A DNA stretch of 64,000 nucleotides from Daphnia pulex. Taxonomy: Eukaryota > Arthropoda > Branchiopoda > Diplostraca > Daphniidae. A program made the translations under genes and the position numbers. Location of the stretch: NCBI RefSeq assembly GCF_021134715.1, contig NC_060017.1:6510001-6574000 (forward strand), read 5' to 3'. Positions 24,696-37,607 of this stretch are shown in pieces. A model generated the notes under the pieces. That model searched no databases and was not told the origin of the DNA. It saw nothing but the letters and a program-made list of their open reading frames with translations. The first letter of the stretch is position 1. Each line of letters begins with the position of its first letter.

Positions 24696-27600
24696 ATGAA
24701 GAAAATGCGTTGTTGTTCAGTGACGACGACGGTGGCGCTGCTGCTAATCACCTACGTCTATGCCGGTATAAATTTTTTCAAATCTTTTTATCTTTATTTT
24801 TTGGTTCAAGGTTCCGACCCAGGATCTAGACAAGTTTTTCTTTGAATTCATTTGTGAGTCTCTGAGGGGGCTGTCACACACATTAAAAGGGAAGGTTTGG
24901 ATAACGCATCCAGACATGTAGAAAGAGTTTGTCATCCATAGGCCTTTTGTACGTGTCCCCTTTTTTTACCAAGAAGTACCTACTACACACTCCACCTTTT
25001 CTCGGTCTACCACCTGCGTGCCTCGAGGCTACGCTTCTGGCTGGTCAAAAAACGGGAAAGCAAAGAAAAAACATGTCCACCACCATTTTTGAAAGAAAAA
25101 CCCCAGGGGCAAACAGATTGAATTCCAAAAATGAGGAATCGGCAAAAAGAAAAGAATTAAGATTAAGAAGAAATTGTTCCTTTTTGATCGCGCGGTTTTA
25201 TTTTTTGGTATGTGTGTGTACACGAAGAGAGTTGGAGAGTTTCAACATGGCCGTTATTTTTTCTTGTGAAGAAGAAAAAAAGAAAAAGTTGAAGAAACAA
25301 AAGAAGAATAGGGCGCCACAGGTAGTTGGTCTGGTCTCCCCGACCCTCTTTCGAAACATCGCCCCGGGCGACCTCCATTCGTCTTGCTACCTTTCAGGTA
25401 AAATTCTCTCAAGGGGTGAGTCTTGGCGTGCACACCGCCATCTTGGCTTCACCTCGGCCAAACATATGGTAATGAACTCCCCTTTTTCGTCTGAATTCGA
25501 TCCGGGATTTCACTCGTGAAATAAAACACAAGATGACACACACACACACACAAAAGGAAAGAGTTTGCACAGGTGTGCAGCAATTCTCCTTTAGGGTTGG
25601 AAAAGAAACTTTTGGGTTGTAGAGAATTTTTTCGGCATCCGGTGATGCCTTTTTTTTTTGTATTCTCCATTTTATGGAGTTTGTACAGTCGTCCTATCCA
25701 ACCCTCCCTCGTTCAAACAGTATGCGGGACAAACCCTTCCGGCCATTGTTTCTCCCCCCTCCTCCTCCTCGGCCAACAAGATGGCGTGCATGTTATATTC
25801 GGAAGCGATAAGCTGTTGTGACTTTTGAAGTTGTTGCCATGGCGACCTTGGGCTTTTTGAATGTAGGGACGTCCACTCCCGACACGCAATCTTAACATTA
25901 TCAGCGGGACTAGAATTTTCTTTTTTTCATCGGTCAAAAAATATTTTTTTAAAAAATGAAACTAGACGACGGGTCGTATATTATTTAGTTGGCAAGAAAA
26001 CTTTTTTTTATTTTGAAATATGAGTTTTTTCTCACTACTATTTTATTTTATATTTTTCAACCGCTTTTGTGTGTTAAAATGTTAGCGGCTGTAACTCGAT
26101 CCCGAGTCCAGATGGCAGTCGTACGGCTTATTTCTTTTTCTTTCCCCAATGTTTTTTAATGACTCGTCGAAAAATCTTTTTTATTTTCTTCCACCGCCAC
26201 CATCACCCCCCTCTCCCTAGTAAAAACATTCGGAGGAGGGTTGTTTTTGTGCTGTTGTGGGTGCCGGTCAACTGGTTAAAATAGACCCCCGCTTGAACGG
26301 CTTCACGCCCCCTTCTAAACGATCCTTATGGCTCCGTAGTGAAATGTTGACCTCATTCGTCAGGGCCAGTAGCAGCTCTCCATTTTCACACAAGCCACTA
26401 TATAGATTTCCCCTCTCTTGTAATATAGTAGTCGATTTAGAATGGGTTCCGATTTTTTGTTAAGGAAAAACTTACTAGAGTTCATTGGCTTTTCTACCGA
26501 AGATAATGTGATTATTTCCCGTGTAATATGTGTTTGCAAGTAAACCAGCTGTTGTATTGTAGTAGGTGTTGTTAAAAGGGGGCCTAGCCACTCATGACTG
26601 CTGTTGTTGTTGTTGGCAGTAAAGAAAAAGTTGGAGTGTTGTTTTATTTTTCCTGCCGTCTGCGTTATTTTGAGGAGGATGCTGATGGGAGTTATCCTCT
26701 TAATCCATCATCGGCTTGATTGAAGAATTCTAAACAAAAAGGAACTCCCCCGTTTTCTTTTTTTCCCGGGGTTTCAATGAGAAAATTACCGGTGTGCCAT
26801 CTCTCCGTTTCCTCTAACGGGGGAATATCTCTCTCTCTGTGTGTAATAAAACGGAAAAATAGCAGGAAAAGTGGTCGGTTCACCTAACAGTGCTCTCTTC
26901 CCACGCCACTTTTTGTCGAAGCCGTAGGCCTTTTTGAAAAAATAAAATAAACGTACGGCGTTCGTGATGAACTCATTGGGGGTGACCCCTTTACTTTCAT
27001 TTCCATTTTCCCTAATGGAATCACACTTGTACGGCTATATGTAGACATAAAAGAAATGTTTATCGGGTTTGTTATTTGGTCGTCGACGATGTTTTTGTTT
27101 TAATTGTATTGGCGTTCCCACCAATCCGGGGCGGATGACGAAGGGGAGAGAGAGACTGGAGCGTAATTCCGGCAATCTACCCGAGTGGAACTTTTTGGGT
27201 GTTTGGTTAAAACATTTAAATGGGAACAAAAATGCTGGCTTTTCTCTCTCTCTCCTCTTTTTAATTGGATGCCATTTTATTTATTTATTTTTCATTTTGT
27301 TTTCCAGATGTGTTGAGTGAGTCGCACCACGTGACGACGAGACAAGCCACGGGTAGCGGGAGGAATAACCGCGTGACGGACGGTACTTTTTCAACACCCA
27401 GTCAACAGGAACTGGAGCGTAGCGGATCTCCCGTAAGTTTTAGTTTTCTAGCCAATTTATCGATTTATCGATGTTTGATTTTTAAAAAAATTGTCTTTTT
27501 CAGCGGTCGAATGCCAATAAGCGCGTTTACGTCGAAAACAAGTACCGACCCGTTTTCTATCAATGCGAATCTGCAACATTAGAAGAAGGCAAGCAGCCCG

Positions 27601-30600
27601 GAACGGTCGTCTCGACAGTCAGAGCGTACGATAATGACACCGACTCGGCTGGCGAGATATTCTTCACCATCTTGCGTGCTGGCTCTGAAAAAGAATTTGA
27701 AGTCGATCCCGTTACGGGAACCATCCGGAGCAGCAAGGTATGATGAATTTCTAAAATGTCACGATTTCTTTTTTTGGTCGGGTTGTATGCAAACATTTTT
27801 CATTCTGAAAATTCTCTTTTTTTGTTCCACAGTCGTTCGATCGAGACGAGCCGGCACGAGAGAAAATCGCCTACGTCACAGTCAAAGCCACAGACAGAGG
27901 CACTCCTCCGCTGGAAGCCATTTGTACTTTCAACGTGACTATCGGCGATATCAACGACAATGCGCCCATGGTGAGTTGTTTGAAACTGACGTTTTAGTTC
28001 TGGTTTTTATTTTTAAAAATGTGTTGGCTAAATTTTTCAATTATGTGCTGTTGACAGTTTGACAAATCGGCCTATGATGAATCGGTTCCGCGCGATTTGG
28101 AACTCGGCAAACTGGTCATGCGCATCGCCGCCACTGACGTCGACGCCGGTGAAAACGCCCACATATCATATGGCTGGGATGCCGGATCAGGACCCGATGC
28201 CGAGTACTTTGACCTCGACAAATCCACTGGAGCTATTCACCTCAAAAAGAAAATCACGGTATATTCCAATCCATTCTCGTTTTATCCCCAGTGACATGTT
28301 TTTATTCATTTTCCTATTTTCTTTCGTGCAGCAAAACGAGGGTTATAAATTTGCGTTGATGGCAGTCGCTCGTGACAACGGCACGGAACCAATGAACTCC
28401 CGAGTCCGAGTCATGATCAATGTGGCCTCGTCTAAAATCAAACCGCCCTATTTCTCGGATATTCCTGAACCGGTCAGTTTGCCCGAAAACTACACTTCGT
28501 ACAAGACGGCCATAGCCACGCTAGGAGCTCATTCCAATATCGCAGCCCCGGATCTTTATTTCGAGTTGGTCAAAGGCCAAACGGAGCAAACCAATAGCGA
28601 TGAAACATTCCGAATCAACGAGCTCGGCAATTCGGTCAATATTCACGTAGCCAAAGCGCTCGACTATGAAAAAGTCACGCAGTACATTTTGACGGTCCGT
28701 GTCAAGAATGAAGCCGGTGTGGCCGCTGAAACCGTCCTCACTGTCAACGTTGAAGACGTCAATGACGAAATCCCAACTTTTATGGCTGTAGATGGAGGCA
28801 GTGTCCTGGAAAACTCGCCTGCCAACACGCCAGTCCTCACAGTCCAGGCTACCGACAGGGATGCCACCTACCCTAATAACTGGGTGAGATATGAACTGCG
28901 CGATTTTAAAGATAAATTCGAGATCGATCGGAACACTGGCGACATTAAAACCAAAGTTAAATTGGATCGAGAAGAACGCAAATCTTATCCGTTGACTGTA
29001 GTGGCCTTTGATGGCAAAGAATCGGCTCTGACATTGGATGGATTACCCAATCAAAGCGCTAAGCGATTCCAGATCGAAGTGGCCGACGTCAACGATAACG
29101 CGCCGTTCTTCCCTCAATCGGAATACTTTGCCGAAATTGCTGAAAACGCCGACATTGGCGCCAAAGTGAGCGAATTGACGGCCCTTGATAACGATACCGA
29201 ATCCCAATTGACGTACGACATTGTCAGCGGAAATGCTGGTCTAGTTTTCTCCATTGAAGCGCAGACGGGATTGCTTAAAGTCCATCAGCCGCTCGACTAC
29301 GAGACCACAAAGAGTTACGACTTGATTGTCGAAGTGGACGACGGAAAGCAGAAGGCTACAACCAAAGTTAACGTCAAGATCATCAACGTCAATGACAACA
29401 AACCCCAGTTCATGAACAGCAATCCTGAGCAAATACACGGCATAGTGGAAAACACTGTGCCGCTTGGACCCATCGTTCGTGTCAACGCCACCGATCCCGA
29501 CTACGACCCGTCGACTGCCGATGGGCCCATGAAGATCACGTACACTCTGAGTGGCTCTCATGCCGATTCATTCCAGATCAATCAATTGGGAGAACTGTCG
29601 ATTGTCAAGCCTTTGGATCGCGATTTGCCTGAAGGTCGTCGTGATTGGTCCGTTTTCGTCGTGGCTCAAGATGAATTGGACGGCGTCCGACTGGAAAACA
29701 CGCTGGAAGTAGTGGTGGTGTTGGACGATGTCAACGACAACGCTCCCTTCCTCGAGCAGACTCGTGTTGTCTGGCGTGAAAATCAACCGCAGGGCCGCAT
29801 TGTCGTCCTGAGCGCTACCGACTATGATGAGCCCAAAAACGGACCCCCCTTCGCCATGAAAATGGCCGACACTGCCGAGGATATCGTCAGAACCTCCTTC
29901 CGCATTGACGGTTCTCCTACTTCTTCGTGGTCTTTGATGGCCACGAAAACGTTCGATCGTGAGGAACGCAAAGAATACGCTGTGCCGATCGTCATTAGTG
30001 ACAGCGGTCAACCCACATCCCTGACGGCCACATCGACGTTAACGGTGGTGATTGGCGATGAAAACGATAACCCAATGTCGGACGGTTCCAGTTCCATTTT
30101 GGTTTACAACTATCGCAACTCTTTGCCCGATACGGAAATAGGCCGTGTCTACGTTCAGGATGCGGATGATTGGGTACGTCCGTTATTTCGACCACGTTAA
30201 CAGTCAATAATAATAAAAAATTAACTTTTTCATTTTTTTGACACTTGATAGGATTTACCGGATAAAACTTTCGGCTGGTCGACTACCGTTACACCGCCTC
30301 CATATTTCACAGTCACGGCTTTGGGTGGATACATCACGATGCGTGCCCGCACACCACCCGGCAACTACCCACTCAAATTCCACGTAACCGACAATATCCG
30401 CCAAGAGGAAGCTGACGCGACGGTAATCGTCACGGTCCAAGAGATTACCGAAGAGGCGGTGCGGCGTTCCGGTTCGATCCGTTTGAGCGGCATTGGCCAA
30501 GAAGAATTCATTAAAGACTCGCCCAGCAAAAAAGATCTGCTGCGTCAGAAAGTGGCGGAATATGTCGGAGCCAAAGAAGAGAATGTCGACGTCTTCACGG

Positions 30601-32381
30601 TCATGAGCAGCTCGCCAACACGCAACCACAGTGTCGACGTTCGTTACTCTGCCCACGGATCGCCTTACTATGATCCAGTCAAACTCAACGGATTGACGGC
30701 CGCCCATCAGGACGAATTGGAACGGATACTGGACGCTGAAGTTCTCATGTTTGGCATTGACGAGTGTTTGCACGAAAAGAATTCCATCTGCTCAGAAGGC
30801 AGTTGCACGAATCGATTGCAAATCACTGAACAACCTTACCGGGTAGCAACCAATACCTCTACGTTTGTTGGTGTAGACGCTCGAATTGTTCCAGAATGCG
30901 TCTGCTTGGCAGACGAGTACCTTTCGTCTTCCACTTGTTCGGCTACGTCTTGTCTAAATGGTGGAACTTGCACTGGAGATTCTGTTCAACCTTGTCGCTG
31001 CCCCGACGGATTCCAGGGTCCTCGTTGTGAAGGTTTGGATGTTTCGTTTGGAGGAACTGGCTGGGCTTGGTACGATCCTCTACCCACCTGCGCTTCCGGA
31101 TTTCTCTCTCTGACTGTGGTCACCCAAACGGGCAATGGACTCATTCTCTACGCTGGACCGACAGCCGTACCACCCGATACGTCCGTGACTGATTTCTTGG
31201 CGCTGGAACTTCGAGAAGGTTCGCCAGTTCTCTACCTGGACCTTGGTTCGGGTACCAGACGCTTGGAACTGCCAGATCGTTCACGTAATTTGGTGGACGG
31301 CAAAGCTCACGACTTGGAAATCAGCTGGAATCAGAGATCCGTCCAGATGCGACTCGGCCAGTGTAGTGATGGTCAACCCTACTGTTCTGCCTCTTCCAGT
31401 TTGGTTGGATCTAACGAATACCTCAACGTCAACGGACCTCTTCAAGTGGGAGGCATTACGGCCGATCTCCAGAAGCTCCGGCTCGCTCTCAAATGGGACT
31501 ACATTCCAACAGATATCGGCTATTCCGGCTGCATTCAGAATCTGACTTTTAACGGACTAACGTACAACCTTTTCGATCCCGGATTTTTCAAGAATGCCAC
31601 GCCATCTTGTGCCGGTGTTGTTCTGCCTGTACAGACAGGAGCTTTCGGCTGGGAGATCATCATCATTATTCTTGGAATCCTTTTACTCCTGATGATTATC
31701 GTCTTGGTATTGGTGGCGTATCGGCGACGAAGCCGCAAGGACAAGCCCAAAGATTTCCACGATGACATTCGCGAAAATATTATCAATTATTCGGATGAGG
31801 GTGGCGGTGAAGGAGACATGACTGGCTACGACCTGTCCGTTTTGCGGATGACTCCTGATGGCAAACCGCTCATTGGCCGCAGCGATGACTACGGCAAATT
31901 GCTCAAGGTAAATTACATTTTTCATTTGATTGTTGAATTCATTTTATTAACGAATCTGTCTTGTTAATTTATTGAAGGATGAAGATTTGAGACCTAAGAG
32001 AGCAGCTCCTGGTCAAGTGCCAGACATTAGCCAATTTTTGGATGACAACAAAGGGCGCGTTGATCGCGATCCAGACGGCCTAGCCTATGACGATTTGCGT
32101 CACTACGCTTACGAAGGCGACGGCAATTCTATGGGTTCACTGTCATCTTTGGCTTCTGGTGCGTTGCAAACTGTTTTAATATTTGGTCGTTTTCATGAAA
32201 TTTAATGGTTCTTATTTGATGTGTAGGAACGGACGATGGCGATTTAGATTTCGAATGTTTATCGGACTTTGGTCCACGTTTTAAGAAGCTTGCCGACATG
32301 TACGGCGATCATTCAAGCGAAAGCGAGGATGGCGAAGACGGACAACAAGGCGGACAATCGGGAAGCGAGTCGTGGTGCTGA
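24696..32381 (+). CDS. shg: DE-cadherin (shotgun) type classic cadherin
   Basis: Nine coding exons: 24696-24765, 27308-27432, 27504-27737, 27833-27970, 28058-28258, 28332-30173, 30252-31907, 31978-32158, 32227-32381; 1533 residues, close to Drosophila DE-cadherin (about 1507). An in-frame TGA six bases before the ATG supports the start. Order: signal peptide (1-23); about seven cadherin repeats with DxNDNAP calcium motifs (roughly 75-836); non-chordate classic cadherin region with SGSIRLSGIGQEEFI (about 840-1000); one EGF (about 1100-1130); one laminin G; transmembrane segment (about 1336-1358); tail with the p120-binding DDIRENIINYSDEGGG and beta-catenin-binding LSDFGPRFKKLADMYG. It mediates calcium-dependent adhesion at adherens junctions. 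One EGF plus one LamG separates it from N-cadherin types, which are about twice as long. Confidence 0.9.
24766..27307 (+). other. Large first coding intron of the cadherin gene
   Basis: A 2.5 kb intron separates the signal-peptide exon from the rest, a common place for enhancers. It contains poly-T/poly-A and CA repeats (for example near 25540). A 196-codon open frame at 24929-25519 looks like low-complexity lysine-rich read-through and is not supported as a gene. Confidence 0.6.
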
Positions 32382-33825
32382 TTTCTACTTTAATAATAAC
32401 AAAAATAATAAGAAGAAGAAGAAGAAAAAAAGAGCTTAACGAGGCGGCTTTTTTCACCCCAAATTCCAGTCTCTTTTTTATAAAAATTGAAAAAAAGATA
32501 AAAAAAAGAATGAATCCAATGACAAAATGAGTTATAAATCCAACAAGAGAGGACCAAGCTGCCTGGCAGTCACAAAAAAAAAGCGGATGCTATCCAAGTT
32601 TTTTTCTTTATTTTTTTTTTCTTAATTATTTGGTGCGTTGTACAAGACGTTGTGTGATCTCACAGCTCGTATGTTGGCACTGTTGTTGGATTTTGTTGTT
32701 TATCCGGACGGATGCGACCATTTTGATGTACATCTGTAATGACCACCAATCACCCCCCAATTCTTTCTCTCTCTCTCCATCCCTCAAAAGAAAGTCTTTC
32801 TTGAATTATGACTTGTATAGAATTTCTAAATGCGCCTGGAACAAAAGAGTTTAAATTGATTTGTGTCTCCCCCTCCTGAGAGAGAGAAAAAACCATTTTC
32901 GAGTTATATAGTAGCCTGTATCTTAATACAGCTAGTCATCTAATTGGTACACCGCGCTGATTGCTGCCCTTCCATACACACAACTCGCAATTTTTTGTTT
33001 CGATATACAGAATGATTTGTTTTCTTTCTCGAGTAAATGCCAATGTTTTGTATGTCGCGCCATTTCACATTAATAATTCTTTTTGATTGAAATGTTTTTC
33101 CACTGTCTTTAACCAATTGATTCGTTTTGTTATCTTTACACACAAGTTTTTTTTTTCACACACGCAACACAACCAGAGATGTCATCAAGTGCCTTTCACC
33201 TGCACATCTTTTTGTACTCGCGCATTTTGTTCGTGAAACACAAACAAATCCACATGAAATTGTCTAGCGTTACATATGCCAATTTTCTTGTATCTTGTAT
33301 ATTTGCGAAACAATTGCAGAAAATGAAATAAAAATCGTGGTGATGAAGAACATTTTGCCTTTTTCTTTTTGTTTTACCGTTCGACGACCTTTTCATCGAG
33401 TAAAAGGCGTGCAATTTAAGTGGGTCAAAAAAGACTTGACGAGGGGGGAAAGTCAAACTTTCATTTATGTCGTGGGTTGAAACTCAAAATCCGATTCTTC
33501 ATAAATATCACAAAAACTAGTGGAGATAACATTTACATTCGGGGCTTCCGTCGATTCAGTCGCCTTTTCCGTCTATTCATCAACAAAAAGTTTCCCTCCC
33601 ACCAAGAAAAATTTGCGTGTGATTCTCTTTTTTTATATCTGCGGCTTAATAAAAACGGACGTGACCACCAGTGAAAGGAAAATTTTGCCGGTAAATTTGA
33701 AAATCATCGCTCTTCGGTGAATCCTAAACTCTCGGACGCTGGTCGCGTCAGTATAGCAAGTAAAACCATCAGGATTTCCCGTCGGCCGGCCATCAGAATG
33801 AGTTGTATCCGCCTCTCCACATTGG
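32382..33825 (+). other. Cadherin 3' UTR and intergenic region to the glucan-binding cluster
   Basis: After the cadherin stop come A-rich and T-rich tracts and CT repeats. An AATAAA lies at 33327-33332 and would give a 3' UTR of about 960 bases. Beyond it no gene is visible before the TATA box at 33826. Confidence 0.5.
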
Positions 33826-33833
33826 TATAAAAA
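33826..33833 (+). promoter_or_regulatory. TATA box of glucan-binding protein gene A
   Basis: TATAAAAA lies 34 bases before an initiator-like TCATTG at 33860 and 164 bases before the start codon at 33990. The spacing fits a focused arthropod core promoter, as expected for an inducible immune or digestive gene. Confidence 0.7.
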
Positions 33834-33989
33834 GTCGCGGGTCGCGTATGGTTTCCCGCTCATTGTTGCATCAGAGCCTCAGTGAGTGACCGAAAGGTGA
33901 GCAAAAACACACACGCGCGCGCGCTTTCGGAACTGGAAAACGGAATATAAAAGTGTTGGAGAGCCCTGTCCAGTGGTGGCCAGAGAGAA

Positions 33990-36264
33990 ATGGAGGGAAA
34001 GGATGCAGTCGTGATCGTGTGGTTACTGTTGCTGACAGTCGCTAGCGACCGAGTGAAAGGCACTTGGAGCCAATTTTATCATTTGCGTGGTAGACTCATC
34101 TTTCAAGAAGAATTCGACACTTTGAACACATCACGATGGCAACACATAATCACCGCCTGGAGGGGAGGCAACAACGAATTCGAGTACTACACCGATCGAC
34201 CTGAAAATAGGTAACATTTTCTCATTTTCACTCACGTTCAAGTAGAGAGAAATCATTTTCAAAGTTTAAAACGCCATTTTCAAAGTTATGTTCGAGACGG
34301 AGTCTTGCATATTAGGCCCACCCTAACAGCAGACCGATTCGGTCAGGACTTCCTTTACAACGGAACCCTTGATCTGTGGCCGGAAGGGTGCAACGTCAAC
34401 TACAATGGCGGATGTGTCGCGTACGTATACGCGGATTTCTTTTTTGTTTTTTTGTCAACATTTATTTTTATTATTTGTTTATTCCTATTATTCATGTGCA
34501 CGCCTCGACTATACGGTTGTCTCTTTATCATCATCCATCATCGATCATCAGAACGTCCGACGAAGACATCATCAACCCTATTCAGTCCGCCCGGATGCGC
34601 ACCATTAACTCGTTCAGCTTTACTTACGGCACGGTCGAGATACGCGCTAAAATGCCTCGCGGCGATTGGATTTGGCCTGGTAGAATTTCGATTATTTTTG
34701 TTTTTTTTTTTGTTTTTTGTTTTATATAGTAATGATAATGGGGATTTTTCTTTTCAAACCAAGCTATGTGGATGATGCCGACTGAAAACCGTTTCGGTCC
34801 GTGGCCACGCTCTGGCGAAATCGATATTGTCGAAATTCGAGCCAACAACGATTTCACGTGTCGAAATAAGCAAATGGGAAACACCCTAATGGGCTCAACT
34901 CTTCATTTTGGTAATTGTGTGTTATTAATTTTTAAACTCTAGTCATTTCTAATGTTGATCATTATTTCAGGGACGGACGCGCAACATAATGTTTGGCGAC
35001 CAACTCACTATGAGGCGTATGTCCTATACATTTTTAACTTATTTTTTAGTTGATTGTAAATTCTATTTATAATCCGTTAAGGGTATTGGAAGAAGGGGAT
35101 TTCGCATCAGATTTCCATGTTTTTGGACTACAGCGCCTTCCTCAATCTATTCGCTTTTACGTGGATGGAATATTGATTGGTGAAATTACTCCGCCGGACG
35201 GAGGTTTCTGGGAGGTGGGCCAATTGGATCGAGACCCCGGTGGACCCAATATTTGGGGCAACGGTACAACAATGACGCCCTTTGACTATCCGGTAAATTG
35301 TCAACTATTTACAAGCTATAAAGAATCTCGAAAAGTAGTACTTGCTCTATTTTAAAAATTGATACCACTCAGTTTACAACCTTTCAATAGCGCATGTTTC
35401 TTTGTTCGAACCCTTCGATATAAAAATTATAGTTGCCATAGACCCGCTAGAAATAGAAAGTTTAAAAAATAGAACAAAAAGAAAAGTAAACTTTATGGAC
35501 AGATGAACGGGATTTTATTTAAAAAGAATTTTACCTGAGCCAAGTAGATTGTGGTACAGACGAAGTGGCCGAGTGGTTAAGGCGACAGACTGCTAATCTG
35601 TTGTGCTCTGCACGCGTGAGTTCGAATCTCATCTTCGTCGATACTTTTTAATTACTTTTTTGGTTTTTACACTTATGTTTTGTTAACAATAACTAAAAAA
35701 AAATTATAGAAATTATTTTACAACTGCACTTATTGTGAAAAAAATGCGAAATGCAGTCTTTGTTGAAATCAGACTTCAATCGCTTTGGCTCTTGACTGAC
35801 TCGGAATTCACCCCTGAGAGATGTTTTATCCTATTATTTTTTTATACAGTATACCTTACTTTTTGTTATGTTCTAAATCTTTACTATTTAAAATTCAGTT
35901 CCATTTCATTCTCAACGTGGCGGTGGGAGGAAACTTCTTCCCTGATGGATGCATCAACCACCAGTTTCAGAAGCCATGGTATGATCCCTTTCACTATACA
36001 CTTTCACACCGAAAGCAATTGGTGAACTAATTTGACATAACTAGGTCGACGAAGATAAAGCAGCAAATGCTTCCATTTTGGGAGAAACGACACGAATGGC
36101 TACCAACTTGGAACCTCCAACACGGAGACGGTGCTAGTAACGCGCTCCAAGTGGATTACATTCGTGTATACGAATACGATCCGAACGATACTGTTGACTG
36201 GTATTGGTACCAACGAGGGTTGGCCAGTAATTCCCTTGTTGATTCACAACGTTTGAATGTTTAA
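33990..36264 (+). CDS. GNBP: Beta-1,3-glucan-binding protein (GNBP/LGBP, GH16 family), copy A
   Basis: Eight exons: 33990-34210, 34286-34420, 34552-34679, 34764-34910, 34971-35016, 35082-35292, 35899-35978, 36045-36264; 395 residues. A signal peptide (about 1-24) is followed directly by a GH16-type domain: [63 protein letters not shown] (about 178-189), [15 protein letters not shown] and a terminal [10 protein letters not shown]. The family recognises microbial beta-1,3-glucan and triggers Toll/prophenoloxidase signalling, or digests glucan. There is no N-terminal CBM39 domain. The E-x-D-x-x-E catalytic pattern is intact, so glucanase activity is possible. Internal exon lengths match copy B exactly. 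Intron 6 is unusually long and carries a tRNA gene. Confidence 0.93.
35559..35640 (+). tRNA. tRNA-Ser (anticodon GCT)
   Basis: An 82-base type II tRNA. The acceptor stem GACGAAG pairs with CTTCGTC (35633-35639), with discriminator G at 35640. The D-arm region reads TGGCCGAGTGGTTAAGG, a perfect serine A box. The anticodon arm CAGACTGCTAATCTG displays GCT, a long variable arm follows, and the T arm reads GAGTTCGAATCTC. It lies on the sense strand inside intron 6 of glucan-binding gene A. It looks fully functional. Confidence 0.95.
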
Positions 36265-37165
36265 TTTTCTGTAAGAAGATTAAATTTGTTAAAAACATAT
36301 CTCGGAAAGGTGATGTCCATCGCGTTCCTTTGCTAGTACAAATCCAATCATTGAACCAGCATCCACAGTTTTGTGTCCTTCTTTCTGGAAACATTTTTCA
36401 CGAATTTTTCTGCTCGTAGATGTAACTAAATGATGACTCATAGTCTCAATTTAATAGTAAAAAATCAAAAATAAGAATACGCTTGAATTTTATTGCTGAA
36501 CTGAAGGATAAAACGACGAATTAAGACAGGTAGCGGGTAATCAAAATGATTTTATACACCACTATAATAATAAGGTTACACCTAAGGAGGAAATTCACTT
36601 GTCTTTTGCATAACTTTCATGACAGCATATTACATCAAAACTACATTTTCTACTCTTTAATTGTATAGATTGCAATGCCTTGGGAATACTTTGTAATATT
36701 TGAAATAATAAATCTCAGAATTTCCATTATTTCCCTTATTATCTACCAGGTAGCTAGTTATAAATACAACCTTGAAATCTTAATTCGTCCTTCATTTTAT
36801 CTCGCAATTATTTTGACTTTTATGTCCCAATAAATCAATGTAATAGCAGATTATTCTGCTCGTTAAATTAGCTGGAGATCAAACACTCCATGTTGCCTTT
36901 GATGCGGAACACGTCTCTGACTATAGGTTTTTGAAATGATAACATGCAGCGTAGGTTTAACTTAATTGGACCTGATTCCTATTTTAGTGTCCCGCATTCC
37001 GCTGCCCGCATTCTATGAATCTCTCAATCGTGGGGAAACTACCGATCCCCGTGTTTGTTTTTAATTGTGTGCTCCTCAGGTCTTTTTCACTTGTGCTGCT
37101 TGCAAATTCCAACAGAAAAAAGTGAAATAATTATCCTTCCGCGTTGGCGTTGGGTTAATCGACAA
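36265..37165. other. Intergenic region between glucan-binding genes A and B
   Basis: AT-rich sequence of about 900 bases holding the 3' UTR of copy A (an AATAAA at about 36830). No gene was recognised. Confidence 0.55.
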
Positions 37166-37172
37166 TATAAAT
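37166..37172 (+). promoter_or_regulatory. TATA box upstream of glucan-binding gene B
   Basis: TATAAAT, with an initiator-like TCACTC about 33 bases downstream at 37199. It lies about 440 bases before the copy B start codon, so transcription from here would need a 5' UTR exon spliced at donor 37286 to an acceptor near 37594. That exon may be the decayed signal-peptide exon described next. Confidence 0.5.
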
Positions 37173-37221
37173 CCGCCGGAGGTTCAGTCACTTTCCGCTC
37201 ACTCAACTGAACGTTTCAAAA

Positions 37222-37285
37222 GTGGATTTGTTATTCCTGATTTTGATTTTGGGATTCGAGCGTTGGACTGTAGCGGGCAAAACCG
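37222..37285 (+). pseudogene. Signal-peptide-like exon lacking an ATG, ending at a splice donor
   Basis: Read from GTG at 37222, the frame gives VDLLFLILILGFERWTVAGK, a convincing hydrophobic leader, then a CG/GTAAGC donor at 37286. The first codon is GTG where ATG would be expected, and joining it to the next visible acceptor (about 37594) gives a frame with an early stop. It may be the relic first exon of another glucan-binding gene, or now serve as 5' UTR of copy B. Confidence 0.35.
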
Positions 37286-37607
37286 GTAAGCGAATTTTCT
37301 GTATTGAATTAACATAGCGAGTAACACGGTTAAGCAAAGGGCTTGGTTTTCCCAGAAAAACCATCGTGCACAAACTGTGGGATTCCTTAAAATTATGTGA
37401 AGAAATAAAAAGACATCCGCATTTCTCATCAAGTCCGGATTGAATTATATTTGGTAAACATAACATACCTTGAAAGGGGGTGTGGCATAACAGTTGGAGT
37501 TTCCTAAAAAGGTAACCCACGGTCACAATTAAATCAATGCCCAGTTTGCACACAATAGTCTACGGTCAGTCTAAGTAGAACTTTATTTTTAGTTCGATAT
37601 CGCAATA

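Noticed and set aside
24929-25519. 196-codon plus-strand open frame inside cadherin intron 1
   Set aside because: Low-complexity lysine-rich translation, no signal or family resemblance, and it lies wholly in an intron.
28059-28331. Upstream extension of the large cadherin exon starting at 28059
   Set aside because: It reads exon 5 in the wrong frame and passes through an intron; the correct frame (FDKSAYDESVPRDL) with a GT-AG intron at 28259-28331 preserves the cadherin repeat.
28641-30016. Antisense open frames across the cadherin ectodomain exon
   Set aside because: The sense strand has clear cadherin repeats; the reverse frames are shadows.
37203-37553. 116-codon minus-strand open frame upstream of glucan-binding gene B
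   Set aside because: No recognisable domain, and it overlaps the plus-strand TATA/leader region; treated as chance.
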